Positions 1 through 8,908 of a stretch of 64,000 bases of DNA are shown piece by piece (positions within the stretch are counted from its first letter, which is position 1; the number at the start of each line of letters is the position of its first letter). Both the position numbers and the translations under genes were made by a program. Source of the DNA: Yinghuangia sp051388915 (GTDB taxonomy: Bacteria; Actinomycetota; Actinomycetes; Streptomycetales; Streptomycetaceae). The stretch lies in NCBI RefSeq assembly GCF_051388915.1, contig NZ_JBPKBH010000001.1:186001-250000 (forward strand), in the 5' to 3' direction. Under the pieces are notes generated by a model that did not search any database, had not been told where the DNA came from, and worked only from the letters and a program-made list of their open reading frames with translations.

Positions 1-1
1 C

Positions 2-1789
2 GGCGTGGTGCCCGGCAACGAGGGCCGCGGGTATGTGCTGCGCCGCATGATGCGCCGTGCGATCCGCAACATGCGCCTGCTCGGCGCCCAGGGCCCGACG
101 CTCAGCGAACTGGTCGCCGCGACCATCGACGCGATGGGCCCGCAGTACCCCGAACTGGTCGCCGACGCCAAGCGCATCGACTCGATCGCGGTCGCCGAGG
201 AGGCCCGCTTCCTCGACAAGATCGTCACCGGCACCTCGATCCTGGACAGCGAGATCGGCAAGGCGAAGGCAGCCGGCGCCACGACCCTGCCGGGTACCGC
301 CGCCTTCGCGCTGCACGACACCCACGGCTTCCCCATCGACCTCACCCTGGAGATGGCCGCCGAGCAGGGCCTGGAAGTCGACGAGGACGGCTTCCGCCGC
401 CTGATGGCCGAGCAGAAGCAGCGGGCCAAGGAGGACGCGCGGGCCAAGAAGCACGGCCACGCCGATGTGTCCGCGTACCGCGAGGTCGCCGACACCTCCG
501 GAGCCACCGAGTTCACCGGCTACCTGCTCAACGAGGGCGAGGCGACCGTCGTCGGCCTCCTCGTCGACGGCGTGCCCGCGCCCGCCGCGCAGGAGGGCGA
601 CGAGGTCGAGGTCGTCCTCGACCGCACCCCCTTCTACGCCGAAGGCGGCGGCCAGCTCGCCGACACCGGGCGCATCCGCATCGAGGGCGGCGCCGTCGTC
701 GAGGTGCGCGACGTCCAGCAGCCGGTGCCGGGTGTGAGCGTGCACCGGGGCACCGTGCAGGTCGGCGAGGTCACCGTCGGGTCGCCCGCGCACGCGAGCA
801 TCGATCTCGACCGCCGCCGCGCCATCGCCCGCGCGCACAGCGCGACCCACCTGACCCACCAGGCGCTGCGCGACGCGCTTGGCCCGACCGCCGCGCAGGC
901 CGGCTCGGAGAACGCGCCGGGCCGCTTCCGGTTCGACTTCGGCGCGCCCGCCGCGGTCCCCGGCGGCGTGCTGACCGACGTCGAGCAGAAGATCAACGAG
1001 GTCCTGGCCCGCGACCTGGACGTCTTGGCCGAGGTCATGAGCATGGACGAGGCGCGCAAGCAGGGCGCCACCGCCATGTTCGGCGAGAAGTACGGCGACG
1101 AGGTCCGCGTCGTCACCATCGGCGACTACTCCAAGGAGCTGTGCGGCGGCACGCACGTGCACAACACCGCGCAGCTCGGCCTGGTCAAGCTGCTCGGCGA
1201 GTCGTCGATCGGGGCGGGCGTGCGCCGCGTCGAGGCGCTGGTCGGCGTCGACGCGTACCGCTTCCTCGCCCGCGAGCACACGATCGTGAACCAGCTCACC
1301 GATGTGGTGAAGGGCCGTCCCGAGGAACTGCCCGAGCGCGTCTCGTCGATCGTCGCCAAGCTCCGCGAGGCGGAGAAGGAGATCGACCGGATGCGGGCCG
1401 CGCAGGTGCTCCAGGCGTCCGCGAGCCTCGCCGAGCAGGCGGCCGACGTCAACGGCGTCGCGCTGGTCGCGCACCGGGTCGCCGACGGCACTTCCACCGA
1501 CGACCTGCGCAAGCTCGCGCTCGACGTGCGCCAGCGGCTCAGCGCGCGCCCTGCCGTCGTCGTGGTGGTCTCGGTGGTCAACAACAAGCCCATGGTCGTC
1601 GTCGCCACCAACGAGACCGCACGCGAGCGCGGCGTCAAGGCGGGCGAGTTGGTGCGCACCGCGGCCCGGACGCTCGGCGGCGGGGGCGGCGGCAAGGACG
1701 ACGTCGCGCAGGGTGGGGGGCAGAACCCGGCCGCGGTCGAGGAGGCCCTCGCCGCGGTGGCGCGCACGGTCGCCGAACGGGCGGCCTAG
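2..1789 (+). CDS. alaS: Alanyl-tRNA synthetase, C-terminal part (5' truncated by window)
   Basis: The reading frame is open to the window edge, so this is the last ~595 codons of a gene of about 890. It charges tRNA-Ala and edits mischarged Ser/Gly. The fragment opens in the tail of the catalytic half with the signature NEGRGYVLRR. The editing domain shows its zinc pair HSATH (about fragment residue 278) and CGGTH (about residue 380). The C-Ala domain ends with a glycine-rich GGGGGGKDDVAQGGG element. All editing residues are present. It is followed after about 80 bases by ruvX on the same strand, the usual actinobacterial order. Identification is secure; the start lies outside the window. Confidence 0.97.
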   Translation, partial: GVVPGNEGRGYVLRRMMRRAIRNMRLLGAQGPTLSELVAATIDAMGPQYPELVADAKRIDSIAVAEEARFLDKIVTGTSILDSEIGKAKAAGATTLPGTAAFALHDTHGFPIDLTLEMAAEQGLEVDEDGFRRLMAEQKQRAKEDARAKKHGHADVSAYREVADTSGATEFTGYLLNEGEATVVGLLVDGVPAPAAQEGDEVEVVLDRTPFYAEGGGQLADTGRIRIEGGAVVEVRDVQQPVPGVSVHRGTVQVGEVTVGSPAHASIDLDRRRAIARAHSATHLTHQALRDALGPTAAQAGSENAPGRFRFDFGAPAAVPGGVLTDVEQKINEVLARDLDVLAEVMSMDEARKQGATAMFGEKYGDEVRVVTIGDYSKELCGGTHVHNTAQLGLVKLLGESSIGAGVRRVEALVGVDAYRFLAREHTIVNQLTDVVKGRPEELPERVSSIVAKLREAEKEIDRMRAAQVLQASASLAEQAADVNGVALVAHRVADGTSTDDLRKLALDVRQRLSARPAVVVVVSVVNNKPMVVVATNETARERGVKAGELVRTAARTLGGGGGGKDDVAQGGGQNPAAVEEALAAVARTVAERAA

Positions 1790-1872
1790 TTGGCGACCCG
1801 GATGGGGGGACACGGCGGGGTGCCCGGCACATCGCGGTGTCCCCGTTCGCCGGTGTCCTCGGGGAGGCACCG

Positions 1873-2457
1873 GTGAGGCGAGGAGTGCGCATCGCCGTCG
1901 ACGTCGGCGACGTCCGGGTGGGCGTCGCCGCCAGCGACCCGCACGGCCTGGTCGCGACCCCCGTCGAGACCGTCAAGGCCGGGCGCGGCGACGTCGCCCG
2001 CATCGCGGCGCTGGTCGCCGAGCGCGAGGCCGTCGAGGTTATCGTCGGCCTCCCGCGCTCGCTGTCCGGTCGGGAGGGGCCCGCCGCCGCCAAGGCGCGC
2101 GCGTTCGCCTCCCGAATGGCCGACGCGATTGCTCCGGTCGGCGTACGACTTGTCGACGAGCGGCTGACGACCGTCACCGCCACGCGCGACCTGCGGGCTT
2201 CGGGGGTACGGGGCAAAAAGGCCCGTACCGTCGTGGACCAGGCAGCGGCGGTCGTCATCCTTCAGAACGCGCTCGAAACGGAGAGGACTTCGGGACTCCC
2301 ACCCGGCCAGGCGGTTCCTGGTACAACCAGTCCTACTGGTGATACCAGTAGCACCGGCACCACCACCGCACCGCCCTCGGGCAGCGAGTCCGCCCGAGAC
2401 GCATCCCTGCCCGCGGCCCACGCCCCGACCCAGGCGGAGACCACCCCAGATGAGTGA
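1873..2457 (+). CDS. ruvX: Putative pre-16S rRNA nuclease / Holliday junction resolvase-like YqgF
   Basis: This 194-residue protein has an RNase H-like fold. The family processes the 5' end of 16S rRNA and was earlier annotated as a Holliday junction resolvase. The N-terminal strand RIAVDVGDVRVGVA carries the first acidic residue, VGLPRSLSG matches the family's central motif, and the VDERLTT segment and a late conserved Asp in VDQAAAV complete the acidic site. The GTG start at 1873 is chosen because it lies just before the domain. Beyond residue ~140 there is a Ser/Thr/Pro/Ala-rich tail of about 55 residues that is not part of the fold. The stop overlaps the mltG start by 8 bases, so the two are probably translationally coupled. 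Confidence 0.93.
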   Translation: MRRGVRIAVDVGDVRVGVAASDPHGLVATPVETVKAGRGDVARIAALVAEREAVEVIVGLPRSLSGREGPAAAKARAFASRMADAIAPVGVRLVDERLTTVTATRDLRASGVRGKKARTVVDQAAAVVILQNALETERTSGLPPGQAVPGTTSPTGDTSSTGTTTAPPSGSESARDASLPAAHAPTQAETTPDE

Positions 2458-3592
2458 CCTCGGACTGACGATGGACACGGAGCCGCGCAATCGGCGCCGG
2501 GGCAAAAACGGCGGTTCGCGCGGCCGTCGCAAGGAGAAGCGCGGCCGCAGCGGCTGTGCCGTCTTCATCGCCTTCGCCATCGTGTTGGGCCTTGTGCTGA
2601 CCGGCGGTTGGTACGCGTACGGCTTCGTGAAGGACCGTTTCGGCCCGCCCCCGGACTATTCGGGCGCCGGCGTCGAGGGCAGCGCGGTCGTGGTGGTCGT
2701 CAAGCCCGGGTGGGTCGCGTCCCAGATCGGCAACGAGCTGAAGCGCGCCAAGGTGGTCAAGAGCGTGGACGCCTTCACCAAGGCGTACACCGGCGACAAG
2801 CAGCAGCGGAACATCGAGGCCAGCGCGTACGTGCTCAAGGAGCACATGTCGGCGAAAGCCGCCTTCGAGTTCATGGTCGACCGCGCCAACCGGCAGAACA
2901 TCACGCCGGGCGAGGGGCTGCGGGCGAGCAAGGTGCTCGACATCGTCGCGAAGAAGCTGAACGTCCCGATCGCCGAGGTCGAGGCGGCGGCCAAGGACCC
3001 CGCGCTGGGACTGCCCGAGTGGGCGGGCGGCAACATCGAGGGCTTCCTGTGGCCGGCGCAGTACGCGGCGGCGCCGGGCATGAAGCCGATCGACGTGCTC
3101 AAGGACATGGTCAACACGTCCAAGAACAAGTACGCGACGATGAAGCTGGAGGAGAAAGCCGCGGCGGTCGGCAAGACCCCTTACGACATACTGACGATGG
3201 CCAGCATCATCCAGGCCGAGGTCCGCAACACCGAGGACATGACCAAGGTTTCCGAGGTCATCTACAACCGGTTGAACAAGAACATGTCCCTGGGCATGGA
3301 CTCGACCGTCAACTACGTCCTCAACAAGAGCTCGCTTCAGCTCACCACCGCGGAGCTGAACACCGACAGCCCCTACAACACGCGCATAAAGAAGGGGCTT
3401 CCGCCGACGCCGATCAACAACCCGGGGGAGAAGGCCATCATCGCCGCGCTGTCGCCGACGCAGGGCAAGCTGCTCTACTTCGTGACGGTCAACCCGGACA
3501 CCGGCGAGACCAAGTTCTCGGACAACCAGACGCAGTTCAACAAGGACGTTAAGGAACTCGAGCAGTGGCACAAGGACAACCCGGGCAGGTAG
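2450..3592 (+). CDS. mltG: Endolytic murein transglycosylase (YceG/MltG family)
   Basis: This is a 380-residue membrane-anchored enzyme that cleaves nascent glycan strands and so sets peptidoglycan chain length. A basic cytoplasmic N-terminus (many Arg/Lys up to residue 33) is followed by one membrane helix at about residues 36-57, then a LysM-like segment and the YceG catalytic domain. The family catalytic glutamate sits in ASIIQAEV (about residue 255), followed by the conserved VIYNRL and an MDSTVNY stretch. The ATG at 2450 overlaps the end of ruvX, and the gene end overlaps the aroE start by 28 bases, which makes a ruvX-mltG-aroE transcription unit very likely. Confidence 0.95.
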   Translation: MSDLGLTMDTEPRNRRRGKNGGSRGRRKEKRGRSGCAVFIAFAIVLGLVLTGGWYAYGFVKDRFGPPPDYSGAGVEGSAVVVVVKPGWVASQIGNELKRAKVVKSVDAFTKAYTGDKQQRNIEASAYVLKEHMSAKAAFEFMVDRANRQNITPGEGLRASKVLDIVAKKLNVPIAEVEAAAKDPALGLPEWAGGNIEGFLWPAQYAAAPGMKPIDVLKDMVNTSKNKYATMKLEEKAAAVGKTPYDILTMASIIQAEVRNTEDMTKVSEVIYNRLNKNMSLGMDSTVNYVLNKSSLQLTTAELNTDSPYNTRIKKGLPPTPINNPGEKAIIAALSPTQGKLLYFVTVNPDTGETKFSDNQTQFNKDVKELEQWHKDNPGR

Positions 3593-4425
3593 CAACGGCT
3601 GCGGGGGTCCGTCGGGCCGCTGTACTCGGCTCGCCGATCGCACACTCCCTCTCGCCGGTCCTGCACCGGGCGGCGTATGCCGCGCTCGGGCTCGCGGACT
3701 GGTCGTACGACGCTTTCGACGTCGACGAAGCCGGACTCCCGGACTTCGTCGGGGGATTGGACGCGTCGTGGGCGGGCCTCTCGCTGACGATGCCGCTCAA
3801 GCGGGCGATCCGGCCGCTGCTGGACGAGGTCTCGCGGACCGCGTCGGACGTCGACGCGGTCAACACCGTCCTCATCGACCCGGAGGGGCGGCGCGTCGGG
3901 CACAACACCGATGTGCCGGGCCTGGTCGAGGCGTTGCGCGAACGCGGTGTCCACCGGGTCGAATCGGCCGCGGTGTTCGGCGCGGGCGCCACGGCCACCT
4001 CGGCGCTCGCGGCACTGGCCACGGTGTGCGACGGGCCGGTGCGGGCGTACGTGCGGGGCGCGGTGCGCGCGCACGAGATGTTCGAGTCGGGCGAACGCCT
4101 GGGCGTCGAGATCCTGGTCCGCCCGTGGGAAGACGCCCACAAGGGGCTGGATTTCCCGCTCGTCGTCTCCACGACCCCCAAGGGCGCGACGGACCACCTC
4201 GCCGACCGCGTCCCGTCCGCCCCCGGCGTGCTCTTCGACGTCGTCTACGACCCCTGGCCCACCGCCCTCGCGGCGGCCTGGTCAAAGGCGGGCGGAACGG
4301 TGGTGGGGGGTCTGGACCTGCTGGTCCACCAGGCGGTGCTGCAAGTCGAGTTGATGACGGGCCACCCCGGGCCACTGACTGAGATGCGCTCAGCCGGCGA
4401 AGCCGCACTCGCGGCCCGGGGCTGA
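3565..4425 (+). CDS. aroE: Shikimate dehydrogenase
   Basis: This 286-residue enzyme reduces 3-dehydroshikimate to shikimate with NADPH. The substrate-binding domain has LGSPIAHSLSP and SLTMPLK, whose Lys (about residue 79) is catalytic. The paired Asp is in NTDVPGL (about 115). The nucleotide-binding loop is GAGATATSA. No other start codon exists before the first conserved residue, so GTG 3565, inside the end of mltG, is used. The other shikimate genes are 3 kb downstream (aroC, K, B, Q), split off by two lipoprotein genes and a peptidase gene. A strong hairpin follows the stop. Confidence 0.95.
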   Translation: MAQGQPGQVATAAGVRRAAVLGSPIAHSLSPVLHRAAYAALGLADWSYDAFDVDEAGLPDFVGGLDASWAGLSLTMPLKRAIRPLLDEVSRTASDVDAVNTVLIDPEGRRVGHNTDVPGLVEALRERGVHRVESAAVFGAGATATSALAALATVCDGPVRAYVRGAVRAHEMFESGERLGVEILVRPWEDAHKGLDFPLVVSTTPKGATDHLADRVPSAPGVLFDVVYDPWPTALAAAWSKAGGTVVGGLDLLVHQAVLQVELMTGHPGPLTEMRSAGEAALAARG

Positions 4426-4450
4426 CCAATACCGCACGCAAGTTCCGTAC

Positions 4451-4497
4451 GAACAACTGTGCCCCACACTTCTCCGAGGTGTGGGGCAGGGTTGTTC
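4451..4497 (+). terminator. Hairpin terminator after aroE
   Basis: Two nested inverted repeats (GAACAAC...GTTGTTC outside, GCCCCACAC...GTGTGGGGC inside) form a stem of about 16 pairs with a 9-base loop, 26 bases after the aroE stop. No U-tract follows, as is common in actinomycetes. The rest of the 430-base spacer shows no convincing gene; a TAGTGT -10-like hexamer at 4802 could serve the lipoprotein gene downstream. Confidence 0.75.
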
Positions 4498-4855
4498 AAG
4501 AGGCCTCCGGCCGCGGCCGAGTGGCCGATAGGCGCCGGCCGATTGGACGTTCCGCGTCGACGCGCGGTCGTGAGGCGTGCGCGTTGTGGTGGTTCGAGGC
4601 CTTCCCCGGGCGCCTTCCCATGGGGTGCGGTGCGCGGCACCGGTGGTCGGCGGGCGGCTCGCGTACCGGTCGTGACCAGGTGCTTTGTCGGAGAGGCCGG
4701 CCGGGTCGCGCCGTGCTGCCGAGGGAGGCGACCTGGTCGCAGTTGATTCCTGCCGTCGACGGCCGACAGCGAGCGGCCGCCCCGTAGGTCGGGGCCGTGG
4801 GTAGTGTTTTGCGACACCGAAGAAGCCCCCACTCAGCAGAGAAATCCGGTGACGC

Positions 4856-5602
4856 ATGCCCAAGTTCGCCTTGTCGACTCCGGTCGCGCGGATCCGCCGC
4901 GGCCGCCTCGCCGCAAACCTCGTCCTCACCGGAGGCCTGCTGCTCTCCGTCGCCGCCTGCAACGGCGCCGACGGAGGCGAGACCACCGGCAGTAGCGGAG
5001 GCGGGGGAGCCCAGGCGGACGCGAGCGAGGCCGCGAAGAACGCCAGTTCCGAGATCGCCGTGATGACCGTATGCGATCTGCTGGACGTGAAGCGGATGGC
5101 CGAGGACGTCATGAAGACGCAGTTCGTCCCGGGTGACCCGAAAGAGATCGGCAAGGGGGTCGGGCTCGACCCGGCGGGGCCCCAGTGCTCCGCACAACTG
5201 AAGCTGCCGTCGCTCCGCACGAGCGCCGGCGGCTCGCCGACGCCTTCCGCGAACGCCCGGTTCGATGCCTCGGTGCTGGCGTACTCCTCGGCCGCCTACG
5301 CGGACGGTGAGTTCGACGACCGCGTTGCCAAGGTGAACAAGCACCTGAACGTGGAGAACATCCCCACGCCGCTGAACGGGCCGTGGACCGAGGGCGTGCT
5401 GATCAAGGGACGCGACCAGTCCACCGACCGCGTCTACGCCCTGGTTCGCAAGGACAGCTATCTGCTCAAGATCGACATGGCCTGGGGGACCGACGCGCAA
5501 CTCTTCGAAAAGTACCCGTTCACCCGGGACACCCTCGGGGCCTTCTTCGAGGAGAGCATGACGCCGTTCGCGACCGCGGTGGCCGCGAAGGCCGAGGTCT
5601 GA
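4856..5602 (+). CDS. Predicted secreted lipoprotein, DUF3558-like
   Basis: This 248-residue protein starts with a basic N-region, a hydrophobic segment and a lipobox LLSVAAC (Cys at about residue 35), so it should be lipidated outside the membrane. A Gly/Ser/Ala-rich linker follows. The mature domain begins with AVMTVCDLLDV and has a second Cys in GPQCSAQLKL, a pattern resembling actinobacterial DUF3558 lipoproteins; this family call is tentative. Function is unknown. The gene is convergent with another lipoprotein gene and the two share a terminator. The ATG at 4856 is preceded by a weak purine-rich site only. Confidence 0.8.
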   Translation: MPKFALSTPVARIRRGRLAANLVLTGGLLLSVAACNGADGGETTGSSGGGGAQADASEAAKNASSEIAVMTVCDLLDVKRMAEDVMKTQFVPGDPKEIGKGVGLDPAGPQCSAQLKLPSLRTSAGGSPTPSANARFDASVLAYSSAAYADGEFDDRVAKVNKHLNVENIPTPLNGPWTEGVLIKGRDQSTDRVYALVRKDSYLLKIDMAWGTDAQLFEKYPFTRDTLGAFFEESMTPFATAVAAKAEV

Positions 5603-5616
5603 CGGCCGGTTTCGGC

Positions 5617-5651
5617 GTTGCGGGCCGGGAGCCCGGGGCCGGGCCCGCAAC
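5617..5651. terminator. Bidirectional terminator between convergent lipoprotein genes
   Basis: A perfect 10-base inverted repeat, GTTGCGGGCC and GGCCCGCAAC, with a 15-base GC-rich loop lies in the 57-base gap between the two convergent lipoprotein genes. It can terminate transcription from both sides. Confidence 0.75.
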
Positions 5652-5659
5652 ACCGGCGC

Positions 5660-6436
5660 TCATCCCAGATTCCGCTGGGCCTCGGCCAGTTTGTCGAGCT
5701 GCATCGTGAGGAGTTCGTCCGAGATGGCGAGCGGAGGCGTGGTCTTCCCCGGCTGGACGAAGTCGATCGACATGGCCTGGATCGCGGCGGTGCGGCTGCG
5801 CACCATGACCATGGCGAACGTGCTCTTGCGTGCGCCTTGCGCGCGTGTGAACTCGATACGCAGGGTCGCGTCGCCGAGCGATGCGCCGCCGGTGCCCGCG
5901 GCGGTGTAGTCGATCCGGGAGCCGTTCGCGTTGGTGCCGGTGAACTGGCCGCACTTCGGGAGCGCCGCAGCGGCGTCCGTGAACAGCTTTTCGGCCTTGC
6001 CGGGAGCGAACTGCGCCAGTCCCAGGTTGATCTGGCCGGGAGCGCCGGACTTGCTCAGGGTGACGTTCGCGGTCGCGTCCGGCTGCATCTCCGGTACCGG
6101 GGCGACGAGGTCGAGCAGGGGCTGGCAGTCGGGGTTGTCGGCCTTCTCGGTCGACATTGCGTTGGTCTCCCGGTCGTTCGTCATGACCTGCCAGCCCTTC
6201 ACCGTGGTGACGAGCGCCGCCTTGAGTTCGGCGGCCGTGAGGGCGGTGCGCGGCGAGGGTTTGACGGGGGACGGGACGCCGCCCGCCGAACCGCCGGCAG
6301 CCGGGGAACTCGCGGCGTCGGAAGGCGGCTTCTCCTCGGTCTTCTCCTTCTTGTTCGGGTTCAAGTCGCATGCGGCCGTGGCGGCGAACAGGGGCAGCAG
6401 TACCGCGGCAACGGCGAAACGTGCTCGGAGACGCAT
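5660..6436 (-). CDS. Predicted lipoprotein with extracellular sensor-like domain
   Basis: This is a 258-residue protein. The ATG whose start codon complements 6434-6436 gives a clean signal: MRLRARF, a hydrophobic core, and lipobox FAATAAC with Cys at residue 23. Then comes a Lys/Glu/Pro/Ser-rich linker and a globular domain from about residue 65 with two Cys (NPDCQPLL and LPKCGQFTG) that could form a disulfide. The overall layout resembles PknH-type sensor domains of actinobacteria, but this is inference. The upstream extension of the frame is rejected because it would bury the signal peptide. It faces the other lipoprotein gene and diverges from the prepilin peptidase gene. Confidence 0.82.
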   Translation of the reverse strand: MRLRARFAVAAVLLPLFAATAACDLNPNKKEKTEEKPPSDAASSPAAGGSAGGVPSPVKPSPRTALTAAELKAALVTTVKGWQVMTNDRETNAMSTEKADNPDCQPLLDLVAPVPEMQPDATANVTLSKSGAPGQINLGLAQFAPGKAEKLFTDAAAALPKCGQFTGTNANGSRIDYTAAGTGGASLGDATLRIEFTRAQGARKSTFAMVMVRSRTAAIQAMSIDFVQPGKTTPPLAISDELLTMQLDKLAEAQRNLG

Positions 6437-6757
6437 CAACCGGCTTCCTTCCGTGGAGGTTCGGACGCGCCCGGCGTTTCGCTCGTTCGCCGGTCGGCCC
6501 GCCAGGTTCGCGCAGAGCCGTATGCCTGTCCATCGGTCGCGCCGCTGATCGGACACCTGCCATCCGCGCTGCGCTGCCGCCGCCTCGTCGGCGGGCGCCG
6601 TGGGCTCGGGCTGTTTCAGGTGGGCTGCTTCAAGTGGGCTGCGTCGGGTGGGGCGCGTTTGTCTCCAGGGGGTGGCTTTTCCACAGAAGAACCGGAGCGG
6701 TGACACCTGTTGATAACTCAACGTCACCGGTCGGTCATCCACCGTAAAGTCTGCTCT

Positions 6758-7462
6758 GTGTTCATGAGTTCAACGCTTGTGTGCACCGCGGTCGGTTTCG
6801 CCGCGGGGCTTTTGTTGCGGGTGCCTGTCGAAAGGCTGGTGGCGGGGATGTCCGGGGTGACGGTGGTGGGGGTGGCGGTCGGGCGGCCGGCCTGGCCGAG
6901 AGTGCCGGTGGCGCCGGTGCTCGGCGTGCTCACGGGCGCTGTCTCCGGGCTGTTGGCGTGGCGGCTCGGGCCCGGTCTCGACCTGCTCGCTTTCTTATTG
7001 GTGGCGGTCGCCGGGGTGGTCCTGGCCCTCGTTGACATCCGTACGTTGCGTCTGCCCGACTCGGTTGTCGGCTCGCTGCTGCTCGCGGGGCTGACGCTTT
7101 TGGGTATGGAGGCGCTTGCGCTCGATGACTTCGAGGCGTACGCACGGGCCCTGCTCGGCTCGCTGGTGCTCGCCGCGTACCACTTCGCCGTCGCGGTGTG
7201 CCGCAGGGGATCGCTCGGTCTGGGCGACGTCAAGCTGGCGGCGGTACTCGGGCTGCACCTGAGCTGGCTGGGGTGGCACGTCCTGATCGCGGGCGCGCTC
7301 CTCTCCTTCGCGTGCGCCGGGGCCGCCGCGGTGGTCCTGTTGGCGACCCGGCGGGCGCGGCTGGACACCGCCCTCCCGTTCGGGCCCTGGATACTCGTCG
7401 GGGCGCTGGGCGGGGTGCTCTGCGGTGAGCAACTGGTCGGCGCTTATGCGGTCGGGTGGTGA
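6758..7462 (+). CDS. Prepilin peptidase (type IV leader peptidase, A24 family)
   Basis: This is a polytopic membrane aspartic protease of about 234 residues. The two catalytic Asp motifs are present: ALVDIRTLRLPD and the GxGD motif in GLGDVKLA. Substrates would be prepilin-like proteins (Flp/Tad pili or secretion pseudopilins), none of which are in this window. A TTA leucine codon lies at 6995-6997 (TTC TTA TTG), so translation should depend on the rare bldA tRNA in a Streptomyces-type host. A TAAAGT hexamer ends 7 bases before GTG 6758, which suggests a leaderless mRNA starting there; ATG 6764 is the alternative start. Confidence 0.88.
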   Translation: MFMSSTLVCTAVGFAAGLLLRVPVERLVAGMSGVTVVGVAVGRPAWPRVPVAPVLGVLTGAVSGLLAWRLGPGLDLLAFLLVAVAGVVLALVDIRTLRLPDSVVGSLLLAGLTLLGMEALALDDFEAYARALLGSLVLAAYHFAVAVCRRGSLGLGDVKLAAVLGLHLSWLGWHVLIAGALLSFACAGAAAVVLLATRRARLDTALPFGPWILVGALGGVLCGEQLVGAYAVGW

Positions 7463-7665
7463 GCCGGATGAACAGCCGGATGGTGAGCCGGATAGGGGCC
7501 GCATGCCGCCGGTCCGACGTCCCGCGCTCCGTCCGACGTCCGGTCCATTACTCGGACGCCCGCACGGACCGCGCCCGCGGGCATGAAAGGATCGAGTCAG
7601 GCCATCCCCGTTGTCGTTGGCGGGGTTCCCCGGCACTGACGCCGGGCCGCACTGGAGGAACACCG

Positions 7666-8850
7666 TTGGGCAACTTGCGCTGGCTGACCGCGGGCGAATC
7701 GCACGGGCCCGCCCTCGTCGCGACCCTGGAGGGGCTTCCCGCCGGAGTCCCCGTCACCACCGAGGCGATCGCGGACGCGCTCGCTCGGCGGCGCCTGGGC
7801 TATGGGCGCGGCGCGCGCATGAAGTTCGAGCGTGACGAGGTCACGTTCCTCGGCGGCGTTCGGCACGGCCTCAGCATGGGCAGCCCGGTCGCCGTCATGG
7901 TCGGCAACACCGAGTGGCCCAAGTGGGAGACGGTCATGTCGGCCGACCCGGTCGACGCCGACATCCTCGCCGGGCTCGCCCGCAACGCACCGCTGACCCG
8001 GCCGCGTCCGGGGCATGCCGACCTGGCCGGTATGCAGAAGTACGGCTTCGACGAGGCCCGTCCGATCCTGGAGCGCGCGAGTGCCCGCGAGACGGCGGCG
8101 CGCGTCGCCCTCGGCGCGGTGGCGGCGTCCTTCCTGGAGGCCGTCGCCGGTATCCGCATCGTGAGCCACGTCGTCGAGTTCGGTGCCGCGAAGGCCCCGA
8201 GCGGCGTCGTCCCGGTGCCCGACGACACCCCGCGGCTGGACGCCGACCCGGTGCGCTGCCTCGACCCCGAGGCGAGCGCGGCCATGGTCGCCGAGGTCGA
8301 CGCGGCGCAGAAGGCCGGGGACACGCTCGGCGGCGTGGTCGAGGTGCTGGCGTACAGCCTTCCGCCCGGCCTCGGCAGCCATGTGCACTGGGACCGCCGC
8401 CTCGACGCGCGTCTCGCGGCGGCGCTGATGGGCATCCAGGCGATCAAGGGCGTCGAGCTGGGCGACGGGTTCGAGCTGGCCCGGGTGCGTGGATCGCAGG
8501 CGCACGACGAGATCGTCAACACCCCCGAGGGCGCGCGGCGTACCTCGGGGCGGTCGGGCGGCACCGAGGGCGGCATGTCGACGGGCGAGGTGCTGCGGGT
8601 GCGCGCCGCGATGAAGCCGATCGCGACGGTCCCGCGCGCGCTGGCGACCTTCGACGTCCGCACCGGCGAGGTGGCGCAGGCGCATCACCAGCGGTCCGAC
8701 GTCGCGGCCGTTCCGGCGGCGGGCATCGTGGCCGAGGCCATGGTGGCCCTGGTGCTCGCCGACGCCGTCGTGGAGAAGTTCGGCGGCGACTCGGTGCCCG
8801 AGACGCGGCGCAATCTGGCCGCGTACCTCGACGCGCTGGAGATCAAGTAG
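7666..8850 (+). CDS. aroC: Chorismate synthase
   Basis: This 394-residue enzyme makes chorismate from EPSP using reduced FMN. The N-terminus GNLRWLTAGESHGPALV is the family signature, and further motifs include RRRLGYGRGARM and SARETAARVA. The start is an unusual TTG at 7666: it directly precedes the conserved GNLRWLT and has GGAGG 7 bases upstream, while upstream in-frame codons lead only into a Gly/Arg-rich non-conserved stretch. The gene heads the aroC-aroK-aroB-aroQ cluster. The 200-base spacer before it contains three copies of a GCCGGAT motif and no gene. Confidence 0.96.
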   Translation: MGNLRWLTAGESHGPALVATLEGLPAGVPVTTEAIADALARRRLGYGRGARMKFERDEVTFLGGVRHGLSMGSPVAVMVGNTEWPKWETVMSADPVDADILAGLARNAPLTRPRPGHADLAGMQKYGFDEARPILERASARETAARVALGAVAASFLEAVAGIRIVSHVVEFGAAKAPSGVVPVPDDTPRLDADPVRCLDPEASAAMVAEVDAAQKAGDTLGGVVEVLAYSLPPGLGSHVHWDRRLDARLAAALMGIQAIKGVELGDGFELARVRGSQAHDEIVNTPEGARRTSGRSGGTEGGMSTGEVLRVRAAMKPIATVPRALATFDVRTGEVAQAHHQRSDVAAVPAAGIVAEAMVALVLADAVVEKFGGDSVPETRRNLAAYLDALEIK

Positions 8851-8908
8851 GCACGGAGTCGTCGGCGTGAGCGGGATCCGAGGGAAGTCCGAGGGAGGGG
8901 GGTTCCCC

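Noticed and set aside
5660..6742. Longer 360-residue form of the minus-strand lipoprotein
   Set aside because: The extension would place about 100 unconserved residues ahead of a clear signal peptide and lipobox starting at 6436.
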